Below, in pieces: positions 48,331 to 58,754 of a stretch of DNA of 64,000 nt. The position numbers were made by a program, and so were the translations under genes. The notes under the pieces were generated by a model. The model did not search any database, was not told where the DNA came from, and saw only the letters and a program-made list of their open reading frames with translations. Location: positions 186,001 through 250,000 of the forward strand of contig CABHNZ010000002.1 of the NCBI GenBank assembly GCA_902167985.1, given 5' to 3'. This stretch comes from Shinella sp. UYSO24. GTDB taxonomy: Bacteria > Pseudomonadota > Alphaproteobacteria > Rhizobiales > Rhizobiaceae. Position 1 is the stretch's first letter. Each line of letters opens with the position of its first letter.

Positions 48331-49329
48331 TCAGGCCGCGCCGATCTTTTCACGTCCATGCGGCTCGTTCAGGTCGAGCGCCGGGCCGACGGGGATGATG
48401 CCGGTCGGGTTGATCGTCCTGTGGCTGCCGTAATAATGGCCCTTGATATGGGTGAGGTTGCAGGTCTCGGCTATGCCTTGCTGCTGATAGAGGTCACGCA
48501 GGTAGCCGGAGAGGTTCTTGTAGTCGGCGATGCGGCGGATGTTGCATTTGAAATGGCCGACATAGACCGGATCGAAGCGCAGCAGCGTGGTGAACAGGCG
48601 CCAGTCGGCCTCGGTCAGCCTGTCACCGAAGAGATAGCGGCTCTTCGCCAGTCGGGCGTCCAGCGTATCTAGCGTCTTGAACAGCGCGGTGACTGCTTCC
48701 TCATAGGCGTCCTGCGCAGTGGCGAAGCCGGCCTTGTAGACGCCGTTATTGACCGTGTCGTAGACGATGGCGTTGAGCGTATCGATGTCTTCACGCAGAT
48801 CCTCAAGGTAGAAATCCAGCGTCGAGCCGGTGAGGCCGTCAAAGGCGGAGTTCATCATGCGGATGATCTCGGCGCTCTCGTTGGAGACGATGGTGTTCTC
48901 TCGCTTGTCCCAAAGGACCGGCACGGTGACGCGGCCGGAATAATCCGGATCCGCCTTCAGATAGAGCTGATAGAGATAGTCGAGGCCGAACAGCGTGTCG
49001 CCGGTCGCGGCCCCGCCATCATCGGTTCGGGTCTTGAACTCCCAGCCGTTCTCCAGCATCAGGTAATCGACGACAGAGACCGAGATCAGGTCTTCGAGCT
49101 TCTTCAGCTTGCGGAAGATCAGGGTGCGATGCGCCCAGGGGCAGGCGAGCGAGACGTAGAGATGGTAGCGGCCGGCCTCGGCCTTGAAGCCTGCCTTGCC
49201 GGTCGGGCCGGCCGAACCATCGGCCGTCACCCAGTTGCGGAACTGCGATTGCGACCGCTCGAAGCGACCCCTGGTGGCCTTGGTATCATACCAGACGTCC
49301 TGCCATTTTCCGTCCACGAGCCGGCCCAT
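48331..49329 (-). CDS. yqjG: Glutathionyl-hydroquinone reductase (Xi-class GST, YqjG/ECM4 type)
   Basis: 332 residues, intact. VSLACPWAHRTLIF places the catalytic Cys at 63 in the conserved CPWA motif. The C-terminal domain ends with THIKGHYYGSHRTINPTGIIP and GP, the signature of this class. It reduces glutathionyl-hydroquinones using glutathione, and reference family members are 310-330 residues. Confidence 0.95.
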   Translation of the reverse strand: MGRLVDGKWQDVWYDTKATRGRFERSQSQFRNWVTADGSAGPTGKAGFKAEAGRYHLYVSLACPWAHRTLIFRKLKKLEDLISVSVVDYLMLENGWEFKTRTDDGGAATGDTLFGLDYLYQLYLKADPDYSGRVTVPVLWDKRENTIVSNESAEIIRMMNSAFDGLTGSTLDFYLEDLREDIDTLNAIVYDTVNNGVYKAGFATAQDAYEEAVTALFKTLDTLDARLAKSRYLFGDRLTEADWRLFTTLLRFDPVYVGHFKCNIRRIADYKNLSGYLRDLYQQQGIAETCNLTHIKGHYYGSHRTINPTGIIPVGPALDLNEPHGREKIGAA

Positions 49330-49636
49330 CGGCGCTCTCCTTCATTCGTTCTGTCATCGCTTGTCGGCTGCAACCGGCATCGGGGCCTGTTGCGTTTGCG
49401 CCATACATACGGCAGAGCGCGAAAAATGGCAGACATCATCTTTCGAACAGTGCGTTTTTCGATTGGACGGGTGAAAAAAATCCTGCTACGTGCGTTTTCA
49501 CTTTTTGACGGGAACCATCTCTCCATGACCGAAGCACGGACACTTCGACGACGCTGACGATCGACCAGGACGCCAAGGAATGGCGTCATCGATATCACTT
49601 GTCCTGTCCGCTCTTATTCTACGGCTACGGTTCATC
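49330..49636 (+). other. Divergent intergenic gap with a short hairpin
   Basis: No gene is apparent. GACGCCA-AGGAA-TGGCGTC (49569-49587) is a 7-base-pair hairpin about 50 bases before the acetyltransferase start. The promoter of the quinone reductase gene must lie at the left end. Confidence 0.5.
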
Positions 49637-50151
49637 ATGGCTCCGCAACTCCTCCTGAAGCACGAACTTGTCTACCTCACGGAAGATCCGTCGCATGACG
49701 AGATCATCGAGATCATCAATGCCGAGGCCTTCGGTCCCGGACGGCATGCGCGTGCGGCAGCCCGTATCCGCGAGCAGGGGCCGCATGACCGGTCGCTCTC
49801 CTTCGTCTGCGCCGATGATGGCGAGACGATCGCATCGGTGCGGATGACGCCGGTGATTGCCGGTTCGGTGAAGGGGCACATGCTCGGGCCGCTCGCGGTC
49901 AGGCCATCGCACAAGAACCAGGCATCGGCCGGGAACTGTTGCGGATCGCCATCGAGGCGGCGCGGCGCAAGGGATCGGAAGCGGTCGTTCTGGTCGGGGA
50001 TCCGCCCTATTACTGCCCGCTCGGCTTCGAGAAGGTCGCCTATAATGCGCTGGAATTTCCGGGGCCGGTCGATCCGGGCCGGGTTCTGGTCGTGCCGCTT
50101 GCCGAGGATGTGCATCCGCGGCTGAAGGGCGTCATCGCCTGGCGGCCGTAA
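49637..50151 (+). CDS. GNAT-family N-acetyltransferase, one frameshift
   Basis: From ATG 49637 the first frame gives MAPQLLLKHELVYL and DGETIASVRMTPVIAGS, then GPLAVRPSHKNQ. After a break near 49920 it continues GRELLRIAIEAARRKGSEAV (acetyl-CoA pyrophosphate loop) and YYCPLGFEKV. The arrangement (LGPLAV...QGIGRELL...LVGDPPYY) matches YhbS-type acetyltransferases. About 171 residues. Confidence 0.85.
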
Positions 50152-50175
50152 GGTTGTCTCAAGTCGGCAGAGGGT

Positions 50176-50610
50176 TCAGCTGAACCGCTTTGCAAGCCAT
50201 GTGACGAGATGGCCGCCGGCCAGATGGTCGAGCTCGCCAATATCCGTGTAGCCGAGCTTGTGATAGAGTTTCAGCGCTTGCGGGTTCATCGTGTCGATAT
50301 AGGCGCCGAGGCATCCGCGGGCGCGTGCCTCATCTTCCGCCAGTGACAGCATGCGGGTCGCGATACCGCGGCCACGCAGGTCTTCCGGTACGTAGAGCAT
50401 CGAGACATAGAGCCAGCCGCGGCCGGTATAGCCGACGAGGCCGCCGGTGATGCGGCCTTGATCATCATAGATCGGCACGGTGAGTTCGCGCCTGCCGCTT
50501 TCGCCGAATGTTTCGAGATTATAGGCCTTCAGCCGGTCGAGGATGATGGTTTCCTCCTCCGGGGCAATACCTTCCGTGACCCTGAGGTCGATCGTCTCTT
50601 CTGTCATCAT
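50176..50610 (-). CDS. GNAT-family N-acetyltransferase (tandem copy A)
   Basis: 144 residues, intact. The acetyl-CoA-binding motif is YVPEDLRGRGIATRMLSLAE. ARGCLGAYIDTMNPQALKLY and HKLGY follow. It is a paralogue of the gene immediately upstream on the same strand, with the same length and motif order. Confidence 0.9.
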   Translation of the reverse strand: MMTEETIDLRVTEGIAPEEETIILDRLKAYNLETFGESGRRELTVPIYDDQGRITGGLVGYTGRGWLYVSMLYVPEDLRGRGIATRMLSLAEDEARARGCLGAYIDTMNPQALKLYHKLGYTDIGELDHLAGGHLVTWLAKRFS

Positions 50611-50674
50611 GGCAGGTCTCTACGTGCAATGCTGCAATGTAGATCACCTGTCATGTTCAACCGAAGCGAAAAAC

Positions 50675-51112
50675 TCAGAGCGCCTTCTTCAGGAAGGTGC
50701 GGGTGCGGCCGGCCGGATATTCCGGTAGTTCACCGAAGATCTCGTAACCCTGCCGCTGATAGGCCTTGAGGGCCACCGGATTGAACGTGTCGATCCAGGC
50801 AAAGCCGCAGCCGCGGCGTCGGGCTTCCGCTTCCGCCTGATCGAGCAGCCTGCCGGCCATGCCGGTGCCGCGCAGGCTTTCCGGCACGAAGAGCCATTGG
50901 GTGAAGAGCCAGCCCCAGCCGGTATAGCCGGAAAGGCCGCCGATCACCTTGCCGTCTTCGTCGCGGATCAGGACCGCCAGCGACTGGCGGCCGGAAGGGC
51001 CGATATCGGCATTGTTGAAGGCGACGAGGCCGTCGCCGATCACCGCCACATCCTCGGCAAGAGGAGCGTCGGTCAGTTCGAGCGTGGCGGAGAGGGGCGT
51101 CGCAGTCGTCAT
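50675..51112 (-). CDS. GNAT-family N-acetyltransferase (tandem copy B)
   Basis: 145 residues, intact. FVPESLRGTGMAGRLLDQAE and RRRGCGFAWIDTFNPVALKA are the acetyl-CoA motifs. It aligns along its length with copy A downstream (GGLxGYTGxGWL, ...NP.ALK.Y...GY), so the pair looks like a tandem duplication. Substrate unknown. Confidence 0.9.
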   Translation of the reverse strand: MTTATPLSATLELTDAPLAEDVAVIGDGLVAFNNADIGPSGRQSLAVLIRDEDGKVIGGLSGYTGWGWLFTQWLFVPESLRGTGMAGRLLDQAEAEARRRGCGFAWIDTFNPVALKAYQRQGYEIFGELPEYPAGRTRTFLKKAL

Positions 51113-51195
51113 GGCAGTTGATCCGGTGCAGGGCAGGGGAAAGCGTGGCCGTTCCTACTCCCTTGCCGCATCGCTGTCCAATGCCGGCCTTGGGG

Positions 51196-51231
51196 CGAGG
51201 TTGGGGGTGAGGTTGGGGGCGAGGTTGGTCA
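51196..51231. repeat. Three-copy 12-base tandem repeat
   Basis: CGAGGTTGGGGG, TGAGGTTGGGGG and CGAGGTTGGTCA follow each other without spacer in the gap between the acetyltransferase and rsmJ genes. Confidence 0.8.
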
Positions 51232-51284
51232 GGGCCGCCGTCCTATCGCGGCTTGACGACACGCCTTATACGGTCTTTTTTTTT

Positions 51285-51360
51285 CGGCACTCGGCACTCG
51301 GCACTCGGCACTCGGCACTCGGCACTCGGCACTCGGCACTCGGCACTCGGCACTCGGCAC
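51285..51360. repeat. Heptanucleotide tandem repeat (CGGCACT), about 10.9 copies
   Basis: Ten exact CGGCACT units followed by CGGCAC, directly after a run of nine T (51276-51284), all in the 268-base gap between the acetyltransferase start (51112) and the rsmJ stop (51381). No mismatch occurs between units. This is a slippage-prone microsatellite, and its 7-base period would shift any reading frame crossing it. Confidence 0.95.
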
Positions 51361-51380
51361 GCAGCCCCATCGGCCGGTGC

Positions 51381-52022
51381 TCAAGCCGCCGGCGGCTCCT
51401 CGCCATCCTTCGGCAGCTTGGCCTTGACGAAAACGTCGAAGCGGGTGCTCTTGCCGAGAACCTGATGGCTCGGTGCGCGAAGACCGGGGATCGGCTCGCC
51501 GCGCAGCGGCCATTTGAGGACGACGCGGTAGCGTGCCGCATCGAGCGCCACCTGCATGAGTTCGGCCGAATCGGTGTCCGGCCCGACGATATCGCGGATC
51601 AGCCGCATTTCCTTCTTCACCAGGGCCGTCTTGTCACGCGGCGGATGCATGGGGTCGATCAGCACGACCTGCGGCTTCAGTTCCGGGAGAAGCAGTCGGC
51701 TGTCGCCGTGGAGGAGCGTCATGCGCGAGACCGTTTCCGCATGGCGGCCACCTTCGGCCGCGGCCCGCGCGAGGCCTTCGGCGAGCAAGGCGTGCATCTC
51801 CTTCGACCGCTCGATCAGCGTGACGCGGGCGCCGAGCGAGGCAAGGAAGAAGCCGTCACGGCCGAGGCCTGCCGTGGCATCGACCACTTCCGGCGTGACG
51901 CCGCTCAGAAAGCCCACGGCCTTCGGCAGATCCTGCTTGCGGCCTTCACCGGCGCGGAACCGGTGGCCGACGGCGCCACCGACGAAATCGACGATCAGGG
52001 GGGATTTGTCGAGTGTCTGCAC
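51381..52022 (-). CDS. rsmJ: 16S rRNA (guanine1516-N2)-methyltransferase RsmJ
   Basis: 213 residues, intact. VVDATAGLGRDGFFLASLGA is the SAM-binding motif characteristic of RsmJ. DPMHPPRDKTALVKKEMRLI is its catalytic signature (E. coli DPMxPxx...ALVKKEMR). It methylates N2 of G1516 in 16S rRNA. It lies 15 bases downstream of the RluA gene, probably in one transcript. Confidence 0.92.
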   Translation of the reverse strand: MQTLDKSPLIVDFVGGAVGHRFRAGEGRKQDLPKAVGFLSGVTPEVVDATAGLGRDGFFLASLGARVTLIERSKEMHALLAEGLARAAAEGGRHAETVSRMTLLHGDSRLLLPELKPQVVLIDPMHPPRDKTALVKKEMRLIRDIVGPDTDSAELMQVALDAARYRVVLKWPLRGEPIPGLRAPSHQVLGKSTRFDVFVKAKLPKDGEEPPAA

Positions 52023-52037
52023 GGGGCTTGCTCTTCT

Positions 52038-52718
52038 TCAGAAAGGGGATGGCGCGGTGAAGGTGACGGGCGAACCATCCGGGCCGTCGAATGTCAGGCT
52101 TTCGGCGTGAAGCAGCAGACGGTCTGCCGCCGCCAGCGCCTCGCCCTCGGCATAGAATTCGTCCCCGAGGATCACATGGCCGATCGCCTTCATATGGACG
52201 CGCAGCTGGTGGGTGCGGCCGGTCAGTGGATGGAGGCTGAGGCGGGTGCTGTCATAGCCGTTGCGGTCCTTGCCGCGCGAGATCACCTCGAAGCGGGTTC
52301 TTGCCGGCTTGCCGTTCTCGTGATCGACGCGGTGGCGGGGCTTGTTCTCCGGGTCGATGGCCAGCGGCAGGTCGATCAGGCCTTCATCCTCTGCGACATG
52401 GCCGGAGACTTCGGCGATATAGGATTTTGCGTCGTGCGGGCTTCGAACTGGGCGGCGACAAAGGCATGCGCCTTGCGGTTCAGCGACATCAGCACGCGCC
52501 GGACGTGTCCTTGTCGAGCCGGTGGATGATGAGGGCGCGGGGATATTTTTTCTGGACGCGCGTCAACAGGCTGTCGGAGAGGGCCGGGTGGCGGCCGGGC
52601 ACCGAAAGAAGACCGCTCGGCTTGTCGAAGACAGAAAATCCGCATCCCGGTGGAGAAGCGAAAGATAAGGCTCAAGCGGCGGATGATAGACGGGATCGAC
52701 ATCGGAAAAGGCGTTCAT
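52038..52718 (-). CDS. RluA-family pseudouridine synthase, three frameshifts
   Basis: Start MNAFSDVDPVYHPPLEPYLS at 52718. Further frames give DKPSGLLSVPGRHP and IIHRLDKDTSG (catalytic Asp in HRLDxxTSG), then SYIAEVSGHVAEDEGLIDLP and LSLHPLTGRTHQLRVHMKAI. Breaks lie near 52636, 52505 and 52430. About 228 residues, a minimal RluA-type enzyme without an S4 domain. It isomerises uridine in rRNA or tRNA. Confidence 0.9.
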
Positions 52719-52816
52719 GGCGACCGTCTAGCATAGTTGCCGCCGGGCTTCTATCTTGCGCCGATCTCCATCCATGCGGCCGACAACGCCGCCGCATGGA
52801 GGAAATCGCAAAAATA

Positions 52817-54892
52817 TCAGCGGCCCTCGCGCCACCACATGCTGGCAACGGCCAGAAGCAGGATGGCGAGACCGGCGAAGCCGGCAAACAGCGGCATGCT
52901 GTCGACACCGCGCAGCACCGTCTCGCTGGTGAGGCGGATGGCGATCCGGTCGGGATCGTTAACGCGCACTTCTCCTCTGACGGGCAAGATATCCGGCACG
53001 CTGACGCTTGAACCATCGGCGACGCGGGCGATCAGGCCGTGGGTCTTCTGCGCATAGGGGCGCAGCGTGTCCTCGGTCGAAACCATCGCCTTGAATTCCG
53101 GCGCATCGACGGCGCCGACATGGACGAGCGTGGTGAAATCGCCGTTCTTGACCTGGAAGAGGCCTGTCTCCTCCATCGGCCGCTCGAACTTGTACTGGCC
53201 GGGGCCGGCGGCGACCATCGGGATCGTCTCGACGCGGCCGGACGGATAGGTGACGGTGGCGGGGCCGGGGGCGTCGCCGATCGTCTGGCGGGTCGCTTCC
53301 AGCGTGCGACCGGAGGCGCGGGCGGTCAGCGCCTCTTCCTCCAGTTCCGGCTCCTTCATCAGCCAGTGGGCGATGCGGCGGTAGAGATCCACATGCGGGC
53401 CGCCGCCTTCATAGCCGCGCGCCCAGAGCCAGCCCTGATCGGACAAAAGCATGGCGACGCGGCCCTGACCGACGCGGTTCAGAACGAGGAGAGGACGGTT
53501 GCCGTCGCCATCCATGACCGTCTCGCCCTTCGGCGTGCCGACATCGACGGTGCGGAACCAGCGGCCCCATTGCGGCGGCGTCGGTCCTGTACCGGCCAAG
53601 CCACGGGTGACCGGATGTTTCTGGCCGACTTCCGACAGGTGCGGGTAGAATCCCGCCTCATGCATCGTGCCGGTCGGCTCGGCGGGGAGAACCTGTTCGA
53701 GCGGCGTCGAGGCGATCGAATCCTCGCCCGCGTGTTCGGGGCCGGCTGCGATCAAAAGCGCGCCGCCATTCTGCACATACTGGGCGATGTAATCGTAATA
53801 GAGGATCGGCAGCACGCCGCGATGCTTGTAGCGGTCGAAGATGATGAGGTCGAAATCCTTGATCTTCTCGACGAAGAGTTCGCGCGTCGGGAAGGCGATC
53901 AGCGACAGTTCGTTGATCGGCGTGCCATCCTGCTTTTCCGGCGGGCGCAGGATGGTGAAGTGGACGAGATCGACCGAGGCATCTGACTTCAGAAGGTTGC
54001 GCCAGGCGCGTTCGCCGGCATGCGGCTCGCCGGAGACGAGAAGCACGCGCAGGTTCTGGCGGATGCCGTCGATCACATGGACGGCGCGGTTGTTGCTGGT
54101 CGAGACCTCGCCTGCCAGATCGGCGACCGAGAATTCCATGATATTGCTGCCGGCATGCGGCACGGTGAACGAGAAGGGCGTCTCGGCGCCCGGCGCTGCC
54201 TGGAAGGTCGCCACCTGTTCGCCGTTCATCTTCACCGTCACCTGGGCGCTGCCCTGGCCGGCCGGCGGCACGCGGCCGTCATCGACGACGCGCAGCGTCA
54301 GTTCCTGCTCCTCGCCGACAATGCCGAAGCGCGGCGCGCGCACCACTTCGATGCGACGGTCATATTCGTTCGGCTGGCCGGTGATCAGGCTGTTGATCGG
54401 GGCTGTGAAGCCGAGATCGCCATTGATACCAGGCAGATCGTGGATCTCGCCATCGGTGACGAAGACGGCGCCGCCGATACGCGCCGGCGGCACGTCGGAG
54501 ACTGCGGCGCGCAGCGCCGTGAACAGGCGGGTCGCCGGCGTATCGGAGTTGCGGTCGTCGGCGGCATCGACGAAACGGGTCTCAATATTTGGGAAATGCG
54601 AGAAGCGTTCCTTCAATTGCGCCACCGCCTCGTCGGTTTGGCGGCGGCGGTCGCCGGCATCCTGGCTCTGCGAGCGGTCGACGATGATGGGCACGACGGT
54701 CGAGAGCGGATCGCGGTTTTCCTGCATCAGCGTCGGGTTGGCGAGCGCCAGAAGCACGGCTGCCAGCGCCAGCGTGCGGACGAAGGCGCCGCGCACCCGG
54801 CGAAACAGGGCAAGGGCCGCGAGGACGAGCGCGAGCGCGCCGAGGACCGACAGGATGGTCCAGGAGAAGAAGGGAGCGAATTCGATGGTCAT
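52817..54892 (-). CDS. Large membrane protein with a type 1 glutamine-amidotransferase-like domain (MoxR operon)
   Basis: 691 residues, intact. N-terminal membrane helices (SVLGALALVLAALALFRRVR, ALAAVLLALANP) are followed by a VWA-like region (VVPIIVDRSQSQDAGDRRRQ), an amidotransferase-like segment (LIIFDRYKHRGVLPILYYDY) and a final helix (FAGFAGLAILLLAVASMWW). This is the last gene of the alphaproteobacterial MoxR-DUF58-DUF4159 set, thought to act in envelope protein assembly. There is no catalytic Cys of a true amidotransferase that I can point to. Confidence 0.85.
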   Translation of the reverse strand: MTIEFAPFFSWTILSVLGALALVLAALALFRRVRGAFVRTLALAAVLLALANPTLMQENRDPLSTVVPIIVDRSQSQDAGDRRRQTDEAVAQLKERFSHFPNIETRFVDAADDRNSDTPATRLFTALRAAVSDVPPARIGGAVFVTDGEIHDLPGINGDLGFTAPINSLITGQPNEYDRRIEVVRAPRFGIVGEEQELTLRVVDDGRVPPAGQGSAQVTVKMNGEQVATFQAAPGAETPFSFTVPHAGSNIMEFSVADLAGEVSTSNNRAVHVIDGIRQNLRVLLVSGEPHAGERAWRNLLKSDASVDLVHFTILRPPEKQDGTPINELSLIAFPTRELFVEKIKDFDLIIFDRYKHRGVLPILYYDYIAQYVQNGGALLIAAGPEHAGEDSIASTPLEQVLPAEPTGTMHEAGFYPHLSEVGQKHPVTRGLAGTGPTPPQWGRWFRTVDVGTPKGETVMDGDGNRPLLVLNRVGQGRVAMLLSDQGWLWARGYEGGGPHVDLYRRIAHWLMKEPELEEEALTARASGRTLEATRQTIGDAPGPATVTYPSGRVETIPMVAAGPGQYKFERPMEETGLFQVKNGDFTTLVHVGAVDAPEFKAMVSTEDTLRPYAQKTHGLIARVADGSSVSVPDILPVRGEVRVNDPDRIAIRLTSETVLRGVDSMPLFAGFAGLAILLLAVASMWWREGR

Positions 54893-54904
54893 CGGTTGCC
54901 TCCC

Positions 54905-57744
54905 TTACTGGCCAAGACGTTCAAGCAGGGCAGGCACATGCACCTGATCCGCCTTGTAGTTGCCGGTGAGCATATACATCATGATGTTGACGCCGGCGCG
55001 GTAGGCATATTCGCGCTGCATGTCGTCATTGGGCACTGTCGGCTGCACCGGATTGCCCTGATCGTCCACCGCCCAGGCGCGCAAAGTCATTGCCGGTAAT
55101 CAGGATCGGGCTGACGCCGTCACCGCCCGAGGAGAGCTGCGAACTGGCATTGCGGGCCGCATCCTGTCTTGCCTCGACCCAGAGCGGGCTGCCGGTGTAG
55201 CGGCCGGGGAAATCCTTCAGGAGATAGAAGGTGCGGGTCAGGACATGGTTGTCCGGCACGGGTTCGAGCGGGGGAATATCGATATTGGCAAGGATCGCCT
55301 GAAGCCGCTGGCCGTTCGGGCTTGTGCCGCCGCCAAGGGCGGAAAACTGGTCGCGGGTATCGAAGAGCACGGTGCCGCCGTTTCGCATATACGCGTCGAT
55401 GCGCGAGATCGCCGCCTGCGAGGGCATGGGGGCGGTGGCCGAAATCGGCCAGTAGATGATCGGGAAGAAGGAGAGTTCGTCCTTCGAAATATCGACGCCG
55501 ACAGGCGCGCCTGGTTCCAGCGTCGTGCGATAGGCGAGGAACTGGCTCAGGCCGTCGAGACCTTCTTCCGAGATGCGGTCGACATCGGCCTCGCCGGTTT
55601 TCACATAGGCGAGGTGGGTGGTGTCGAGCCGGTCGAGGATTTCGGCATCGCCGGGCTTGGAGCCTGCGCCATCGGGCATTTCCTGCGCGAAGGGATGGCC
55701 CGGTGCGAATGCCATGAGGCCGAAAGCGAGGACGCGATGGCGGCGGTTGCCGCGCCTCTGCCGGAACGGCGGCCGGAATTGCCGCGCGGGCTGCGCGAAA
55801 AGGCGCCGTTGATGAAGAGCACGACGATACTATCCAGAACGAGAAGCGCGAAGGCGAGCGCGAAGAGATAAGGGCGCAGCGACACGGCATCGCCGCCTGC
55901 CAGACCTTCGCGGGCAACGGGGAGACCCGCGGCATTCGGATCGAAAGCCGTCAGAACGGTCCGCGGCGCAGGAGGTTGATGGCGGTGAAGCCATCCTCGC
56001 TGCCATAGAGGCCGGGTGGGTGATCGAAGCTTGCGGCGGGCGTGCGCCCGGTGCGATCGCGATCGGGCGGGTGGCGCCGGCTTCGGTTGAGAGTGCACCT
56101 TCGGCGGTCAGCAGGCGGTAGGGCGGAAGCGTCGCCGCCTTGCCATCGGCCGTCGGGCTTGCGGCACCGCCGGCACGGGCCATCTGCACGAGGCGGCGCA
56201 GCATGTCGACGAAGGTGCCGGAGAGCGGCATGTTCGACCATGTGGCTTCGGCGCTGGTATGGAAGAGCACGATGCGGCCGGCCTCGACCTCCTTGGTCGT
56301 TACCAGCGGCGTGCCATCGGCAAGGCTTGCCCAGGTGCGCTGGGCGAGATCCGGGCTCGGTTCTGCGAGAACCTGACGGCTGACCGAAATATCGGTGCCG
56401 CGCGGCATGCCGGCAAACGGGCCGAAGGCCGGGAAATCCGCCAGATGCTGCGGTTCCGACCAGGACATGGCGCCGCCGAGTGCGCGTTCGCCCTGTCTCA
56501 GCGTCACCGGCACGAGCGGATCGTCGGCGGGAGCTGCGGCAAGGCGCGGACCGGCAAAGCGGATCAGCATGCCGCCGCGCGACAGCCATTGCTGGAGAGG
56601 CGCGTATGTCTCTGCCGGCAGACGCCGATATCGGCATGATGATGACGGAAGGGTTGCTCGTCAGGAGTTCGGGGAGCGAGGTAGCAAGATCGGCATTGCG
56701 CGGCTCGACCAGATCCGCATAGGGCTGGAGCGCCCGGCTGATATAATAGAGCGGCTGCAAGAGCGGCTGCATCTCGTTGCCATTGTCGCCCGACAGAAGC
56801 GCGACCCGACGGCGTTTGAAACCGTCGTCGAGAAGGTGGACGGCGCCGGCTGTCTGCATGCCGTCTATGCTCAGTCTGGCGAAGTCGTTGCGCAGTTCGA
56901 AGGGGGCGTCGATCTTTGCTGTTGCCGTATTGGCGCCGGCGGCAAAGCTCAGCGTGCCGGTGGCGAGCGAACGGCCCTGGCTGTCGAGCGCGCTGACCGG
57001 CATATCCTGCGGCGAGGCTGTCGACAAGCGCGTGGCAGTGACGTTCATCGCGGCCGCGTCGTTTGCGGCATCGGTCAGCGCCACGGCGGGGCGGCCATCG
57101 CCTTCGACGAGGCGCATGTCGGAGGGGGAAAGGGCGGCCAGCGTTGCCATCGCGGCCTTGTCGCCGGGGGTGGCGATGCCATCGGAGATCACGGCGAGCG
57201 TGCCGGGGCGGGCGCGTTGAGCGCCTCGCGGATGGCATCGGCGGTGCGGGCACGGTCGGGCATGAGGGGGCGGGGACGGCAGCCGTCAGCTTTTCGCGGG
57301 CAGCGGCGGCCGTGCCGGGGGCTGCCTCCTGGCTCGGGTCGGCGGTAAAGGAGATGGAGACGGGGATATCGGCGCTTTCGGCATCGCCGATCAGCTGTCT
57401 CGCACTCTCGACGCGCTGATCCCAGTCGGTCGCCGAGGCCCAGCTGTTGTCGATCATCAGGACGAGCGGGCCGCCAGAGCCGAGCGAGCCGGTGCGCGGG
57501 TTCATGACCGGGCCGGCGATCGCAAGAATGGCGGCAGCGGCAAGCAGCATGCGCAGAAGTGTGAGCCACCAGGGGCTCTGGGCCGGGGGTTCCTCGCGCT
57601 TGAGCACCGTTGCGAGAATGCGCAGCGGCGGAAAGACTTCCGCCTTCGGTCGCGGCGGGGTGAGCCTGAGCAGCCACCAGATGGCTGGCAGCGCGATGAG
57701 GCCGAAGAGGATCGCCGGGTTGCGAAGGCGAAAGCGCTCATCAT
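54905..57744 (-). CDS. DUF4159 domain protein with BatA-like N-terminus, about seven or eight frameshifts
   Basis: Start MMSAFAFA follows GGAGGAAAAAG. The N-terminal aerotolerance part (NPAILFGLIALPAIWWLLRL, LVLMIDNSWASATDWDQRVE) leads through several frames to GVDISKDELSFFPIIYWPIS and YMRNGGTVLFDTRDQFSALG (DUF4159). The end is AYRAGVNIMMYMLTGNYKAD ... ERLGQ. Breaks are visible near 57720, 57280, 57210, 56620, 56040, 55960, 55730 and 55095. About 945 residues, the family's size. The stop is 12 bases before the next gene and the start overlaps the DUF58 stop. Confidence 0.85.
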
Positions 57745-58710
57745 CAGCTTTTTCCTCCGCCACTAAGACCGAAGAGATCGCCAAGGCCGGTATCTGCGGG
57801 CATACGTTCCTGACGCACGGCCGCATGCCGGAAAGATAGCCGTGGACGGCGACCAGCGCCTCGGAGGCGAGGTGATCGGTGCGGTGGAAGACAAAGCTCC
57901 AGCCGAGACGGCGCAGGCCCTCGCCAAGCGCCTCGCGGCGGGCGAGATAGGCGCGGCGGTAATCCTCGCGGATCATTTCGGCGCGGCCGGAGACGAGCTT
58001 TTCGCCGGTCTCGGGATCGGTGAATTCGGTGCGGCCCGTATAGGGGAAGGTTTCCTCCGCCGGGTCGGCCACTTCGATCACATGGCCGCGCAGGCCGCGG
58101 CGGCCAAGCGGCACGATCTTGCTCATGATCGTGTCTGCATCATCGAGAAAATCGCCGATCAGCACGATATCGCTCTGGCCGCGGATCATCGTCGTCTCGG
58201 GCAGGCCTTCGGAGGGCGGGGCGTGCATGATGGCCGTTGCCAGACGCTCGGCGGCATTGCGCGAGGACACAGGCTCCATGATGCCGGGGCAGCCGATGCG
58301 CTCTCCCGAACGCGCAAGGATTTCGGCAAGCGCCAGCATGATGACGAGCGCGCGGCTTTCCTTCGAGGCGATGGCAAGCGTCGACTTGTACATCATCGAG
58401 GGCGACAGATCGGCCCAGAGCCAGATCGTGTGGGCTGCCTCCCATTCGCGGTCGCGGACATAGGTATGATCGTCGCGGGCCGAGCGGCGCCAGTCGATGC
58501 GCGACAGGCTTTCACCCTCGGCATAGGGGCGGAACTGCCAGAAGTTTTCGCCGACGCCGCGCTTGCGGCGGCCATGCCAGCCGGCAATCACCGTGTTGGC
58601 GATGCGCTTTGCCTCGACCATGCAATCGGGCACGAGCATGCGCGCGCCTGCGCACGGGAAAGGACGTCGCTGCTTGCAGTCTGCTCGACGATCTGGCCGA
58701 TGGATGCCAC
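57744..58710 (-). CDS. DUF58 domain protein, two frameshifts
   Basis: A GTG start at 58710 follows AAGGAGA and reads MASIGQIVEQTASSDVLSRA. After a break near 58645 comes MLVPDCMVEAKRIANTVIAG and the DUF58 core RPYAEGESLSRIDWRRSARD. A second break near 57830 gives the C-terminus MPADTGLGDLFGLSGGGKS, whose stop overlaps the next start as TGATG. DUF58 proteins are VWA-related partners of MoxR ATPases. Confidence 0.9.
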
Positions 58711-58754
58711 GCAGTCTCCTTTCTGGCTTTCCGTTGTTTCGTTGAGCGGAAAGC

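Noticed and set aside
51285..51360. Possible CRISPR-like array
   Set aside because: The units are 7 bases with no spacers, so it is a microsatellite. The long open frames crossing it only repeat a few residues because of the period.
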